From Kaistella pullorum (GTDB lineage: Bacteria; Bacteroidota; Bacteroidia; Flavobacteriales; Weeksellaceae): DNA of 64,000 nt. Numbering within the stretch: the first letter of the stretch is position 1; every line of letters starts with the position of its first letter. The stretch spans positions 511,851 through 575,850 of the forward strand of contig NZ_JACSPS010000002.1 of assembly GCF_014837035.1 (NCBI RefSeq), in the 5' to 3' direction. Positions 28,098 to 35,869 of the stretch are shown here, one piece after another. A program made the position numbers and the translations under genes. The notes below the pieces were generated by a model. It made no database searches, was not told the origin of the DNA, and worked only from the letters and a program-made list of their open reading frames with translations.

Positions 28098-28490
28098 TTA
28101 ATAATTCTTCATAAAAATATTGGTATCGTTAGCATTGATATTGATTTTCATTCCATCAGATATACTGTTACTTCCCAGAATCTCGACAGAATTTCCAGAG
28201 CCTATAATGTTAATCTCAGCATTGCCACGATGATTGTTGGTATTATAGAGATATGTAGTGTTATTATCTCCGATCTGGCTGAGTGCTATATAGCTTGATG
28301 CGAGATCTGTAACTTCCATAAGATTATTATTACCGACCTGAAGCATCACAGTGGCTGAACCGGGATCCGCTGCCAATAAAGAAGCGTGCGTTCTTGCATA
28401 ATACTCAAGTACATTATTGCTTGTAATTGTTTGCGCTTCCGAAAAAACTACGCAAAGCAGCACTGCGAAAAGCGTGATTAGGTTTTTCAT
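28098..28490 (-). CDS. CsgB-like minor curlin
   Basis: A 130-residue secreted protein (signal peptide 1-19, ending SEAQ). It has four or five imperfect curlin-type repeats: VMLQVGNNNLMEV, IALSQIGDNNTTYL, AEINIIGSGNSVEI and MKININANDTNIFMKNY. Only the first two retain the Q-x-G-x-x-N core. The small size, irregular repeats and place beside a highly regular curlin fit a CsgB-type nucleator that stays at the surface. This role is inferred from analogy. It lies after the csgA hairpin and 14 bases before csgE. Confidence 0.7.
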   Translation of the reverse strand: MKNLITLFAVLLCVVFSEAQTITSNNVLEYYARTHASLLAADPGSATVMLQVGNNNLMEVTDLASSYIALSQIGDNNTTYLYNTNNHRGNAEINIIGSGNSVEILGSNSISDGMKININANDTNIFMKNY

Positions 28491-28500
28491 AACTGGATTT

Positions 28501-28534
28501 TAGAAAAATACAGGAGGAACCGAGATTCCTCCTG
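28501..28534 (-). promoter_or_regulatory. Intercistronic hairpin between csgA-like and csgB-like genes
   Basis: CAGGAGGAA (28511-28519) pairs with TTCCTCCTG (28526-28534) across a six-base loop, and the minus-strand transcript continues UAUUUUUCUA. This is close to a Rho-independent terminator, 23 bases after the curlin stop codon. Partial termination or 3'-end protection here would yield a large excess of the first gene, the major curlin, over the rest of the operon. Confidence 0.7.
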
Positions 28535-28556
28535 CATTTGTAGAATAGTGAGATGA

Positions 28557-29375
28557 CTAGTTAGATTGATTCACTGTCATAGTGTTATCATTTCCGAAAA
28601 CAGTACCCCAATGTATGTGGCCATTTCCAGTTTGATTTATTTGACCAGTGTTATCATTACCGATTTGCCAGTCGTCAGCTAGGTTATCATTACCAATTTG
28701 GAATTGTTCCAAGAAGTTACCATTTCCATTTTGCAAAGCTCTGCTGATGTTATCATTGCCCCACTGATGAGAATCTCCCCAGTTACCGTTACCATTTTGC
28801 GTATTCGTTGCATAGTTATCATCTCCACCTTGATCCTGGTGGATATAGTTGCTGTCACCGTTCTGCATAGCTATACCCTCATTGGAATCACCAACTTGTT
28901 TTTGGAACGATTGGTTACCGTCACCTAGCTGAGTAATGGAAAATCTGTTTCCATCTCCCAGCTGATCCTGCCACGCATAGTTATAGTCACCAGCCTGAAT
29001 ACCCACAACTACGTTACTGTTACCCTCCTGACGCTGGATTAATGTATTGTCGAAACCATTCTGATTTGCCGTACCAATGTTGTTATTTCCGTACTGATTA
29101 GTAGCGTTACTGTTAGATTCACCTACTTGGTCAACATCAATAGCATTCATGTCACCTTCACTACGGGCCTGATTAACGTTGATTTGCCCAGTTTGGTCAA
29201 TGGTTGCAGTGTTAGTGTCACCCACCTGATAAAGGTTGTTGTTGTTCTGTAACCCCGACTGGTTTACCGTAGCTGTGTTGCCGTTTCCTTGTTGCCAAGT
29301 CCAGTCATAATTCGATTGAGCGTAAGTTAAACTTACTGCAGTTAGTGCGATCGCACTTGTAAATAATTTTTTCAT
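28557..29375 (-). CDS. csgA: CsgA-like major curlin with about 22 short repeats
   Basis: This is the probable amyloid subunit of curli, exported through CsgG. The 272-residue protein has a signal peptide (about 1-19) and then some 22 repeats of about 11 residues with the core Q-x-G-x-x-N (for example NQYGNNN, IQAGDYN, QLGDGN, QIGNDN). E. coli CsgA has ten such strands in five repeats. Most units end with N; two have lost the first Q. The composition is rich in N, Q, D and G. The ATG at 29375 is preferred over an in-frame upstream start whose extra residues lack a signal sequence. It is the first gene of the operon. Confidence 0.9.
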   Translation of the reverse strand: MKKLFTSAIALTAVSLTYAQSNYDWTWQQGNGNTATVNQSGLQNNNNLYQVGDTNTATIDQTGQINVNQARSEGDMNAIDVDQVGESNSNATNQYGNNNIGTANQNGFDNTLIQRQEGNSNVVVGIQAGDYNYAWQDQLGDGNRFSITQLGDGNQSFQKQVGDSNEGIAMQNGDSNYIHQDQGGDDNYATNTQNGNGNWGDSHQWGNDNISRALQNGNGNFLEQFQIGNDNLADDWQIGNDNTGQINQTGNGHIHWGTVFGNDNTMTVNQSN

Positions 29376-29404
29376 GGTTAAAAAATTTTGGTTAGTTTGT
29401 GTTC

Positions 29405-29412
29405 CAAAAGTA
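29405..29412 (-). promoter_or_regulatory. -7 promoter element of the curli operon
   Basis: The minus strand reads TACTTTTG, a full match to TAnnTTTG, 30 bases before the curlin ATG. It should drive the six-gene operon. No TTG lies at the usual -33 distance, which may mean an activator is needed. Confidence 0.55.
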
Positions 29413-29480
29413 GGATCATTAGGACATATAGCGCCTCCCAGCAAGCAGGGAAATTTTGAAAATCATTAGAAACTATTAGA

Positions 29481-29499
29481 AGGGTGATTTAAACACCCT
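29481..29499. promoter_or_regulatory. Inverted repeat between the divergent csgA-like and tetR genes
   Basis: AGGGTG (29481-29486) and CACCCT (29494-29499) form a six-base dyad around seven A/T bases. It lies in the 222-base divergent gap, about 70 bases upstream of the curli -7 motif and about 80 upstream of the tetR -33 element. It could be an operator for either unit; nothing in the sequence tells which. Confidence 0.35.
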
Positions 29500-29559
29500 C
29501 ACTTATTTTCAATTTTACTGTCATTAAAAATGCAAAATAAAAAAACTTGGAAACTTTAT

Positions 29560-29588
29560 TTGTTTTTAAGTTTTCTGTCGTATCTTTG
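29560..29588 (+). promoter_or_regulatory. Promoter of the tetR-efflux operon
   Basis: TTG at 29560-29562 and TATCTTTG at 29581-29588, separated by 18 bases, form the clearest -33/-7 promoter in the window. The ATG of the TetR gene is only nine bases past the -7 motif, so the leader would be very short. Confidence 0.7.
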
Positions 29589-29597
29589 CGCCCAATT

Positions 29598-30203
29598 ATG
29601 GATGACAAACAAAATTTTTTAGTCAAAGCCGCAGAGCTGTTTATTGAAAACGGCGCGAAAACTGTGACGATGGATGATGTGGCCAATGCATTTGGAATCT
29701 CCAAGAAAACGCTTTATCAGATGTTTCGCAACAAAGAAGAATTACTCGAAGAAATTCTTCGGTACCATCTGGACCTTGTTATTTCAAAACTTAAGCAACT
29801 GGATTTAAGCATTGACAATGCGATAGAGCGAATGGTCTGCAGGGATGAAGAGATTGAACGCATTTCACATTCAAACAAAACAATACTTATTAAACAGTTG
29901 ATTAAATACTATCCGGCAATATTTAATAAGCATATGCTCAATTTTTCGGAAAAGTTTTCCGAAGTGTTGGTTCAAAATATTGAGAAAGGCCGAAGACAGG
30001 GTTTTTACCGCGATGATTTCGATGCTGTGGTATATTCTAAAATTTTCTTTCAGCTTGTGATGTCTTATGACAGTTCACCTTATATCGATACCAGCACACT
30101 GGATCGCGAACAATATAAGGACGAGTTGATGATGATGTATATGCACGCTATCACTACTGAAAAAGGAAAAGAAACAATTAAAAAATTAAAAAATAATAAA
30201 TGA
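29598..30203 (+). CDS. TetR-family transcriptional repressor
   Basis: A 201-residue regulator. Residues 1-60 hold the TetR helix-turn-helix (AAELFIENGAKTVTMDDVANAFGISKKTLYQMFRNKEELLEEIL); the rest is a helical ligand-binding domain. The start at ATG 29598 is fixed by the promoter; 17 upstream in-frame codons overlap it. Its TGA overlaps the ATG of the TolC gene (ATGA), so it is the first gene of the efflux operon and probably represses it, releasing on ligand binding. Confidence 0.9.
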   Translation: MDDKQNFLVKAAELFIENGAKTVTMDDVANAFGISKKTLYQMFRNKEELLEEILRYHLDLVISKLKQLDLSIDNAIERMVCRDEEIERISHSNKTILIKQLIKYYPAIFNKHMLNFSEKFSEVLVQNIEKGRRQGFYRDDFDAVVYSKIFFQLVMSYDSSPYIDTSTLDREQYKDELMMMYMHAITTEKGKETIKKLKNNK

Positions 30204-31540
30204 AAAAGTTCGCTATAAGCTTGCTATTTGCCGGAACTCTAGTTTTTGGGCAGGAAGCTAAGATGCTTACCTTACCCGAAGCTATTTCCTACGCGCTGCA
30301 AAATAAAGCAGATGCCGAAAAGGCCCGCCTGGACATCAGGAGAGGTGAGGCTCAAATCGCTGAAGTAAAATCAAGCGCTTACCCAAACATCTCTTTCGGG
30401 AGTAACACCGCTTACAACCCGCTTCTACAGGAAAGTGTACTGCCGGGAGAGATTTTTGGAGCACCGGGTCAACAGGTAAAGGTTGCATTTGGCCAAAAAT
30501 TCACCTCCAGCAACATGTTGCAACTTACGCAAGTCCTGTTTAACCAGTCGGTTTTTACGGGTTTAAAGGCTGCTAAAACTACACGGGAATTTTACATTAT
30601 CAATGCAGAACTTACCGAAGAACAGATTATTGAACGTGTAGCTAATGCATATTTTCAGGTTTATCAGAGCGAGCAAATGCTTGCAAATGCCGAAAACAAT
30701 CTGAAAATCACCAATGAAACGGGGAAAATCATTAAAGGTCTTTTTGACGCTGGACTCGCGAGAAAAATCGATTTCGACCGTACAGAAGTAGCTAAAAACA
30801 ACATCACTTCATCAAAACAACAACTTGAGAATGCCGTTGAAATCAGCGAAAATGCGTTGAAGTTTATGATAGGGATGCCGATGCAGCAGGAAATTGATCT
30901 GCCTGCACAGACCTTTGACCCCTCCATTTTACCAGACAGCGATCCCGGAAGTTTCGATGAAAGAACCGAACTCCGCCTTGCCAATAAGCAAGTCGAGTTG
31001 CTTGAATGGCAGAAAAAAGCCAGCGAAGCCGAATATTACCCCACTGTAGCGTTATCGGCCAATTACGGTTTCCTGGGCCAGGGAAATAAGTTCCCCTGGT
31101 GGAACGGCGAGAAAAACGGTGTTTTTTGGTCTGATGTCGCATCAATTGGACTTAATATCAGCGTCCCAATATTCAATGGTTTTGCTACAAAATCTAGAAT
31201 TGAACTCAATCAAATTGAAATTGAAAAAGCACAGGCTGATCTTCGCGAAGCTAAAATGGGCCTTGAGATGGAACACAAAAATGCGGTTACACTTCTCGAG
31301 AATAATATGACGACCATCAATATGCAACTTTCAAATGTTAAGCTAGCGGAAGAAGTTTTGGCAAACACAAGGTCCAATTACCAGTACGGACTTGCAACCT
31401 TAAATGAAATTCTGGATGCAGAACGCGCCGTTACCGATGCTAAAAATAATCTTACACGCGCACAGCTCGATTACAAACTGGCTGAAATAGACCTCTTAAA
31501 ATCTCAAGGAAAACTAAAAACATTAAAAGAAATAAATTAA
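30200..31540 (+). CDS. TolC-family outer-membrane efflux channel
   Basis: A 446-residue outer-membrane factor with signal peptide (1-18) and two repeats of the TolC type: LPEAISYALQNKADAEKARLDIRRGEAQIAEVKSSAYPNIS near the start and long coiled-coil helices with LDAERAVTDAKNNLTRAQLDYKLAEIDLLKSQGKL at the end. As a trimer it forms the exit duct for the RND pump encoded downstream. It overlaps tetR by four bases and is four bases from the adaptor gene. Confidence 0.93.
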   Translation: MKKFAISLLFAGTLVFGQEAKMLTLPEAISYALQNKADAEKARLDIRRGEAQIAEVKSSAYPNISFGSNTAYNPLLQESVLPGEIFGAPGQQVKVAFGQKFTSSNMLQLTQVLFNQSVFTGLKAAKTTREFYIINAELTEEQIIERVANAYFQVYQSEQMLANAENNLKITNETGKIIKGLFDAGLARKIDFDRTEVAKNNITSSKQQLENAVEISENALKFMIGMPMQQEIDLPAQTFDPSILPDSDPGSFDERTELRLANKQVELLEWQKKASEAEYYPTVALSANYGFLGQGNKFPWWNGEKNGVFWSDVASIGLNISVPIFNGFATKSRIELNQIEIEKAQADLREAKMGLEMEHKNAVTLLENNMTTINMQLSNVKLAEEVLANTRSNYQYGLATLNEILDAERAVTDAKNNLTRAQLDYKLAEIDLLKSQGKLKTLKEIN

Positions 31541-31544
31541 AAAA

Positions 31545-32600
31545 ATGAAAAAAAGAACTTTAATAACAATATTGGCCATCATTGCCGTGGCAGTGGGGTT
31601 TTTCCTCATCCTCCAGAATAATAAGAAGAAAAATGAGGAACAGGTGGCTATCGTTGCTGAGAAAAACACGAACGTTGCGGTACGTACGGCGCCAGTGACA
31701 AGAGAGGAAATAAGTGGCGAGTTTGCAGTGAACGGTACATTTTTGCCAAACAGACAGAGCCAGATATCTGCAGAAATCGGTGGACAGCTTGTTGCACTTT
31801 ATGTAAAAGAAGGTAGCTATGTGCGCGCCGGACAAAGCATCGGGCGTCTTGGCGGCGAAAAGCTTAACGTGAATGTGAGCAATTCACAGGCGAATTTGGC
31901 GCAGGCTCAGTCCGCACTCAGCCGTTACGAAGCTGCTTACAAAACAGGTGGTGTCACTGCACTGCAGCTGGATCAGGCGAGACTGCAGGTTCAGAATGCG
32001 CGTGCACAGGTTCAGTCTGCGAGATTGCAGTCTGGCGATACGAATGTAATCTCGAAAATCAGTGGTATCGTTAATCAAAAAATGGTGGAAGTGGGTGCTG
32101 TGGTAGCGCCGGGAACTCCGATTGTTGAAATTGTAGATATCTCTTCGCTTAAACTTAAAGTGGATGTTGACCAGGCGTTGGTGAGCCAGCTTTCTGTCGG
32201 CAACACTGTGAAAGTAAAACCAGACGTTATCGAAGGTGATATCGACGGAAGGATAACTTTCATCGCGCCGTCTGCTTCCGGGGCGCTTAAATTTCCCGTT
32301 GAAATCACCGTTCCAAACAGCTTCAATAAACTTAAAGCCGGGATGTACGGTACTGCAACATTCAACCAGTCAGGCGCAGCCAACGTACTTACGGTACCGC
32401 GGGACGCATTTGTAGGAAGTGTAAGTGACAACAAAGTTTTCGTAGTAAGGAATAATGTAGCCTATCTCACGCAGGTACAAACCGGAATGAACTATGGCGA
32501 GAAAGTAGAAATCACGGGCGGCTTAAAAGAAGGAGACTTGGTAGTGACCAGTGGTCAGATAAACCTGGCAGACAAAACGAAAGTCCAAATCTTAAAGTAA
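31545..32600 (+). CDS. RND efflux periplasmic adaptor (membrane fusion protein)
   Basis: A 351-residue HlyD/AcrA-type adaptor that links the inner-membrane pump to the TolC channel. It has one N-terminal transmembrane helix (about 5-24), a lipoyl-like half motif (YVKEGSYVRAGQSIGRLG), a short coiled-coil hairpin (about 100-155), the second lipoyl half (GIVNQKMVEVGAVVAPGTPIVEIVDIS) and a beta-barrel/membrane-proximal end. It is not lipidated. It lies in the middle of a three-component efflux operon. Confidence 0.93.
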   Translation: MKKRTLITILAIIAVAVGFFLILQNNKKKNEEQVAIVAEKNTNVAVRTAPVTREEISGEFAVNGTFLPNRQSQISAEIGGQLVALYVKEGSYVRAGQSIGRLGGEKLNVNVSNSQANLAQAQSALSRYEAAYKTGGVTALQLDQARLQVQNARAQVQSARLQSGDTNVISKISGIVNQKMVEVGAVVAPGTPIVEIVDISSLKLKVDVDQALVSQLSVGNTVKVKPDVIEGDIDGRITFIAPSASGALKFPVEITVPNSFNKLKAGMYGTATFNQSGAANVLTVPRDAFVGSVSDNKVFVVRNNVAYLTQVQTGMNYGEKVEITGGLKEGDLVVTSGQINLADKTKVQILK

Positions 32601-32618
32601 GCCGATTAAAAGAATAAC

Positions 32619-35600
32619 ATGAAATTAGCAGAAATATCGATAAAAAGACCCAGTGTGGTGATCGTGATGCTTGCATTACTAATCATTGGCGGGCTCTTCA
32701 GTTATACCCAGCTCAATTATGAGCTGATCCCAAAATTCGAGGTTAAAGTAGTAACCGTTTCTACCATCTATCCGGGTGCATCGCCATCAGAGGTAGAAAG
32801 TACGGTTTCAAGAAAAATTGAGGATGCAATTTCCTCGCTCGAAGGAATTAAGAAAATCCAGTCGAAATCATACGAAAGCCTGTCGGTAGTGATCATTCAG
32901 TTTAATAATGACGCTGATGTAGATTTTGCCTTAAATGAAGCTCAGCGGAAAATCAACGCTGTACGGTCAGAACTTCCGGAAGACATCGAAGAACCTTCGC
33001 TCTCACAGTTCTCACTTTCAGATTTACCGATCGTGAGTATGGGTGTGACCGCGAATTTGACGCAAAGCGAACTTTACGACCTTATGGACCAGAAGATTCA
33101 GCCTGAATTTTCGAGACTTCAGGGCGTCGCTCAAGTGAACATTGTAGGTGGACAAGAGCGTGAAATCCGTGTAAACTTAGATTTAAATAAACTGGAAGGT
33201 TACGGACTTACGATTCCGCAAGTTCAACAGATTATCTCCACTTCAAACCTTGACTTCCCCACAGGAAGTTTGAAAACCCGCGAAAACAGTACGCTTATCC
33301 GTCTTTCGGGTAAGATTCAGACTGTGGATGAACTAAGAAATCTTACCATCTCATCCGCAAACGGACAGAATATCCGGCTTTCAGACGTTGCAGAAGTACA
33401 GGATACCCAAAAGGAAACAGACAAGATTGCACGTGTTAACCAGCAAAGCACGATTTTGCTACAGGTTCAGAAGCAAACTGATGCGAACGCTGTGGAAGTG
33501 AGTGAGCTTGTACAGAAAAAGATCGAGCAGATGCAGACGCAATACAAAAGCCAGGGACTGGTGATTGATGTTGCTAATGACACATCACTCTTTACCCTTG
33601 AAGCTGCGAACTCGGTAATCAAGGATTTATTCATTGCCGTGGGTCTTGTGGCATTCGTGATGTTATTCTTTCTGCACAGTTTCCGAAATGCACTTATTGT
33701 GATGGTCGCGATTCCAACCTCACTTGTAGCCACATTTATTGGTTTAAGCCTGCTTGACTATTCATTGAACTTAATGAGCTTACTCGGGCTTTCCCTGGTC
33801 GTAGGTATTCTGGTGGATGACGCGATTGTAGTAATCGAAAACATTCACCGTCACATGGAAATGGGTAAGAACAAGGTGCGCGCGGCGTACGACGGAGCAT
33901 CAGAGATTGGATTTACCGTTACCGCGATCACGCTGGTAATTGTGGTGGTATTCCTCCCAATTGCGATCAGCAGCGGTTTGGTATCAGACATTATCCGTCA
34001 GTTCTGTGTTACTGTGATTATTGCGACCATGCTATCGCTTCTGGTGTCATTTACCGTGGTTCCGTGGTTGTATTCACGTTACGGGAAACTCGATCTGATC
34101 AGTAAAGATTCACTATTTGGTAAAGTGATCTATAAATTTGAGGACGGACTTTCGCGTTTTACCGTATTTATTACAAATATCCTTAAATGGAGTCTTCACC
34201 ACAAAATCAAGACATTCACAATCACTTTTGCCCTCTTTGTTTCAGCGATTTTAATGGTAGCATTCGGGTATATTGGTTCAGATTTCTTTCCCGGAACTGA
34301 TAAAGGTGAATTCTTAGTTCAGATCGAAATGCCGAAAGATGTTTCCATCGAGCAAACCAACTTTACCACCCAAAAAGCTGAAGCTTTCCTAAGTAAAAGA
34401 CCGGAAATCGAAAGAATGATCACCACGGTTGGCCAGGCGAGTACCGGTATGGGTGGTGCGCAGGCAACCAGCTATCAGTCGGAGATAAGTGTAAAACTCA
34501 TTCCCAAGTCTGAGCGTGGCGAAAGTTCAAAAGTTTACGCCGCAAAAATGAAACGCGAGCTTGAAAAAGAACTGGTAGGTGCTAAGATCACTACCGTTCC
34601 TATCGGTTTCATGGGTGCAGAGCAGGCACCGCTTCAGATGACAGTGGTAGGACCGACGCTGGAGGATGTAATGGCCTATGCAAAGCAAGCTGAAGCCCAA
34701 TTGAAAACTATCGATGGTGCTTCTGAAGTGAAACTTTCGGTAGAAGCCGGAAATCCAGAAATTGCGGTAACAGTAGACCGTGATAAGATGTCGTCACTCG
34801 GATTGAGCGTTGCGCAGGTGGGGCAAACACTTCGTACGGCATTTAGCGGTAACGACACCAATAAATTCAGAACCGGAAACAATGAATATGACATCAACAT
34901 CATTCTTGATGAAGGTTACCGAAAAAGCATCGATGACGTGAAAAACATCACGTTCAAGAATAATGATGGAATGACCATCCAGCTTTCGCAGTTTGCAACG
35001 ATTTCGAACTCATCGGGGCCGGCGCTACTTGAACGATATGACCGCTCACCTTCAGTTACCGTACAGTCTCAGGTGGTTGGTAAAACTACCGGAACTATCG
35101 CTGCGGAATGGGAAACTAAAATGGAGAAGGTACAGAAACCCGCAGGCGTGAGCTGGATCTGGGGTGGAAATATGGAAAACCAAAGTGAAGGTTTCGGAAC
35201 TTTGGGAGTTGCGCTACTTGCAGCGATTATGCTGGTTTACATGATTATGGTTGTGCTTTACAACGACTTTGTGAAACCTTTTATCGTACTTTTCTCAATT
35301 CCGTTATCATTTATTGGGGCGCTTTGGGCATTGGCATTAACAAACCAGAGTTTGAACATTTTTACAATTCTTGGGGTGATCATGTTGATTGGTTTGGTTG
35401 CGAAAAACGCGATTCTACTGGTTGACTTTACCAACCACAGGATGGATAAAGGTGAAACGATTGAAAATGCACTTATCCAGGCGAACCATGCCAGATTACG
35501 TCCGATTTTGATGACCACGATCGCGATGGTATTCGGTATGTTGCCGATTGCGCTTGCATCGGGTGCTGCGGCGGAAATGAACAACGGACTTGCGATTGTA

Positions 35601-35774
35601 ATTATCGGTGGTTTGCTTTCCTCGCTGTTTCTTACGCTGATCATTGTTCCGGTTGTATATTACATCGTAGTGAAACTGGAAAACCGTTTCTCCAATCATG
35701 AAAAAACGGATTATGCGGAGGAGATGAAAGCTGATTATGAGCACATCGATCCTGAACATGAACTTGAATTTTAA
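32619..35774 (+). CDS. RND-family multidrug efflux permease (HAE1 type)
   Basis: A 1051-residue proton-driven inner-membrane pump with twelve transmembrane segments and two large periplasmic loops. Family marks are IKRPSVVIVMLALLIIGGLF at the N-terminus, the helix-4 proton-relay motif GLSLVVGILVDDAIVVIENIHRHMEMG with the paired aspartates, and GLVAKNAILLVDFTNHRMDKGETIENALIQANHARLRPILMT in the second half. It exports hydrophobic compounds with the adaptor and TolC protein just upstream. Specificity cannot be read. Confidence 0.95.
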   Translation: MKLAEISIKRPSVVIVMLALLIIGGLFSYTQLNYELIPKFEVKVVTVSTIYPGASPSEVESTVSRKIEDAISSLEGIKKIQSKSYESLSVVIIQFNNDADVDFALNEAQRKINAVRSELPEDIEEPSLSQFSLSDLPIVSMGVTANLTQSELYDLMDQKIQPEFSRLQGVAQVNIVGGQEREIRVNLDLNKLEGYGLTIPQVQQIISTSNLDFPTGSLKTRENSTLIRLSGKIQTVDELRNLTISSANGQNIRLSDVAEVQDTQKETDKIARVNQQSTILLQVQKQTDANAVEVSELVQKKIEQMQTQYKSQGLVIDVANDTSLFTLEAANSVIKDLFIAVGLVAFVMLFFLHSFRNALIVMVAIPTSLVATFIGLSLLDYSLNLMSLLGLSLVVGILVDDAIVVIENIHRHMEMGKNKVRAAYDGASEIGFTVTAITLVIVVVFLPIAISSGLVSDIIRQFCVTVIIATMLSLLVSFTVVPWLYSRYGKLDLISKDSLFGKVIYKFEDGLSRFTVFITNILKWSLHHKIKTFTITFALFVSAILMVAFGYIGSDFFPGTDKGEFLVQIEMPKDVSIEQTNFTTQKAEAFLSKRPEIERMITTVGQASTGMGGAQATSYQSEISVKLIPKSERGESSKVYAAKMKRELEKELVGAKITTVPIGFMGAEQAPLQMTVVGPTLEDVMAYAKQAEAQLKTIDGASEVKLSVEAGNPEIAVTVDRDKMSSLGLSVAQVGQTLRTAFSGNDTNKFRTGNNEYDINIILDEGYRKSIDDVKNITFKNNDGMTIQLSQFATISNSSGPALLERYDRSPSVTVQSQVVGKTTGTIAAEWETKMEKVQKPAGVSWIWGGNMENQSEGFGTLGVALLAAIMLVYMIMVVLYNDFVKPFIVLFSIPLSFIGALWALALTNQSLNIFTILGVIMLIGLVAKNAILLVDFTNHRMDKGETIENALIQANHARLRPILMTTIAMVFGMLPIALASGAAAEMNNGLAIVIIGGLLSSLFLTLIIVPVVYYIVVKLENRFSNHEKTDYAEEMKADYEHIDPEHELEF

Positions 35775-35793
35775 TATTTAACTATTAAAAACT

Positions 35794-35830
35794 AATAGCC
35801 GCCCCAATTTTTTGAGGCGGCTATTTTATT
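35794..35830 (+). terminator. Terminator of the efflux operon
   Basis: AATAGCCGCC (35794-35803) pairs perfectly with GGCGGCTATT (35816-35825), with a 12-base loop and a following T-rich stretch. It lies about 20 bases after the permease stop. Confidence 0.8.
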
Positions 35831-35869
35831 TAATGTTTCTAAGTTTATTTAGATAAATATTTAATATTA

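Noticed and set aside
28557-29375. Spaced short repeats resembling a CRISPR array or tandem DNA repeat
   Set aside because: The repeats are variable, about 33 bases, in frame, and encode the curlin units with the Q-x-G-x-x-N core; no constant repeat with unique spacers exists.
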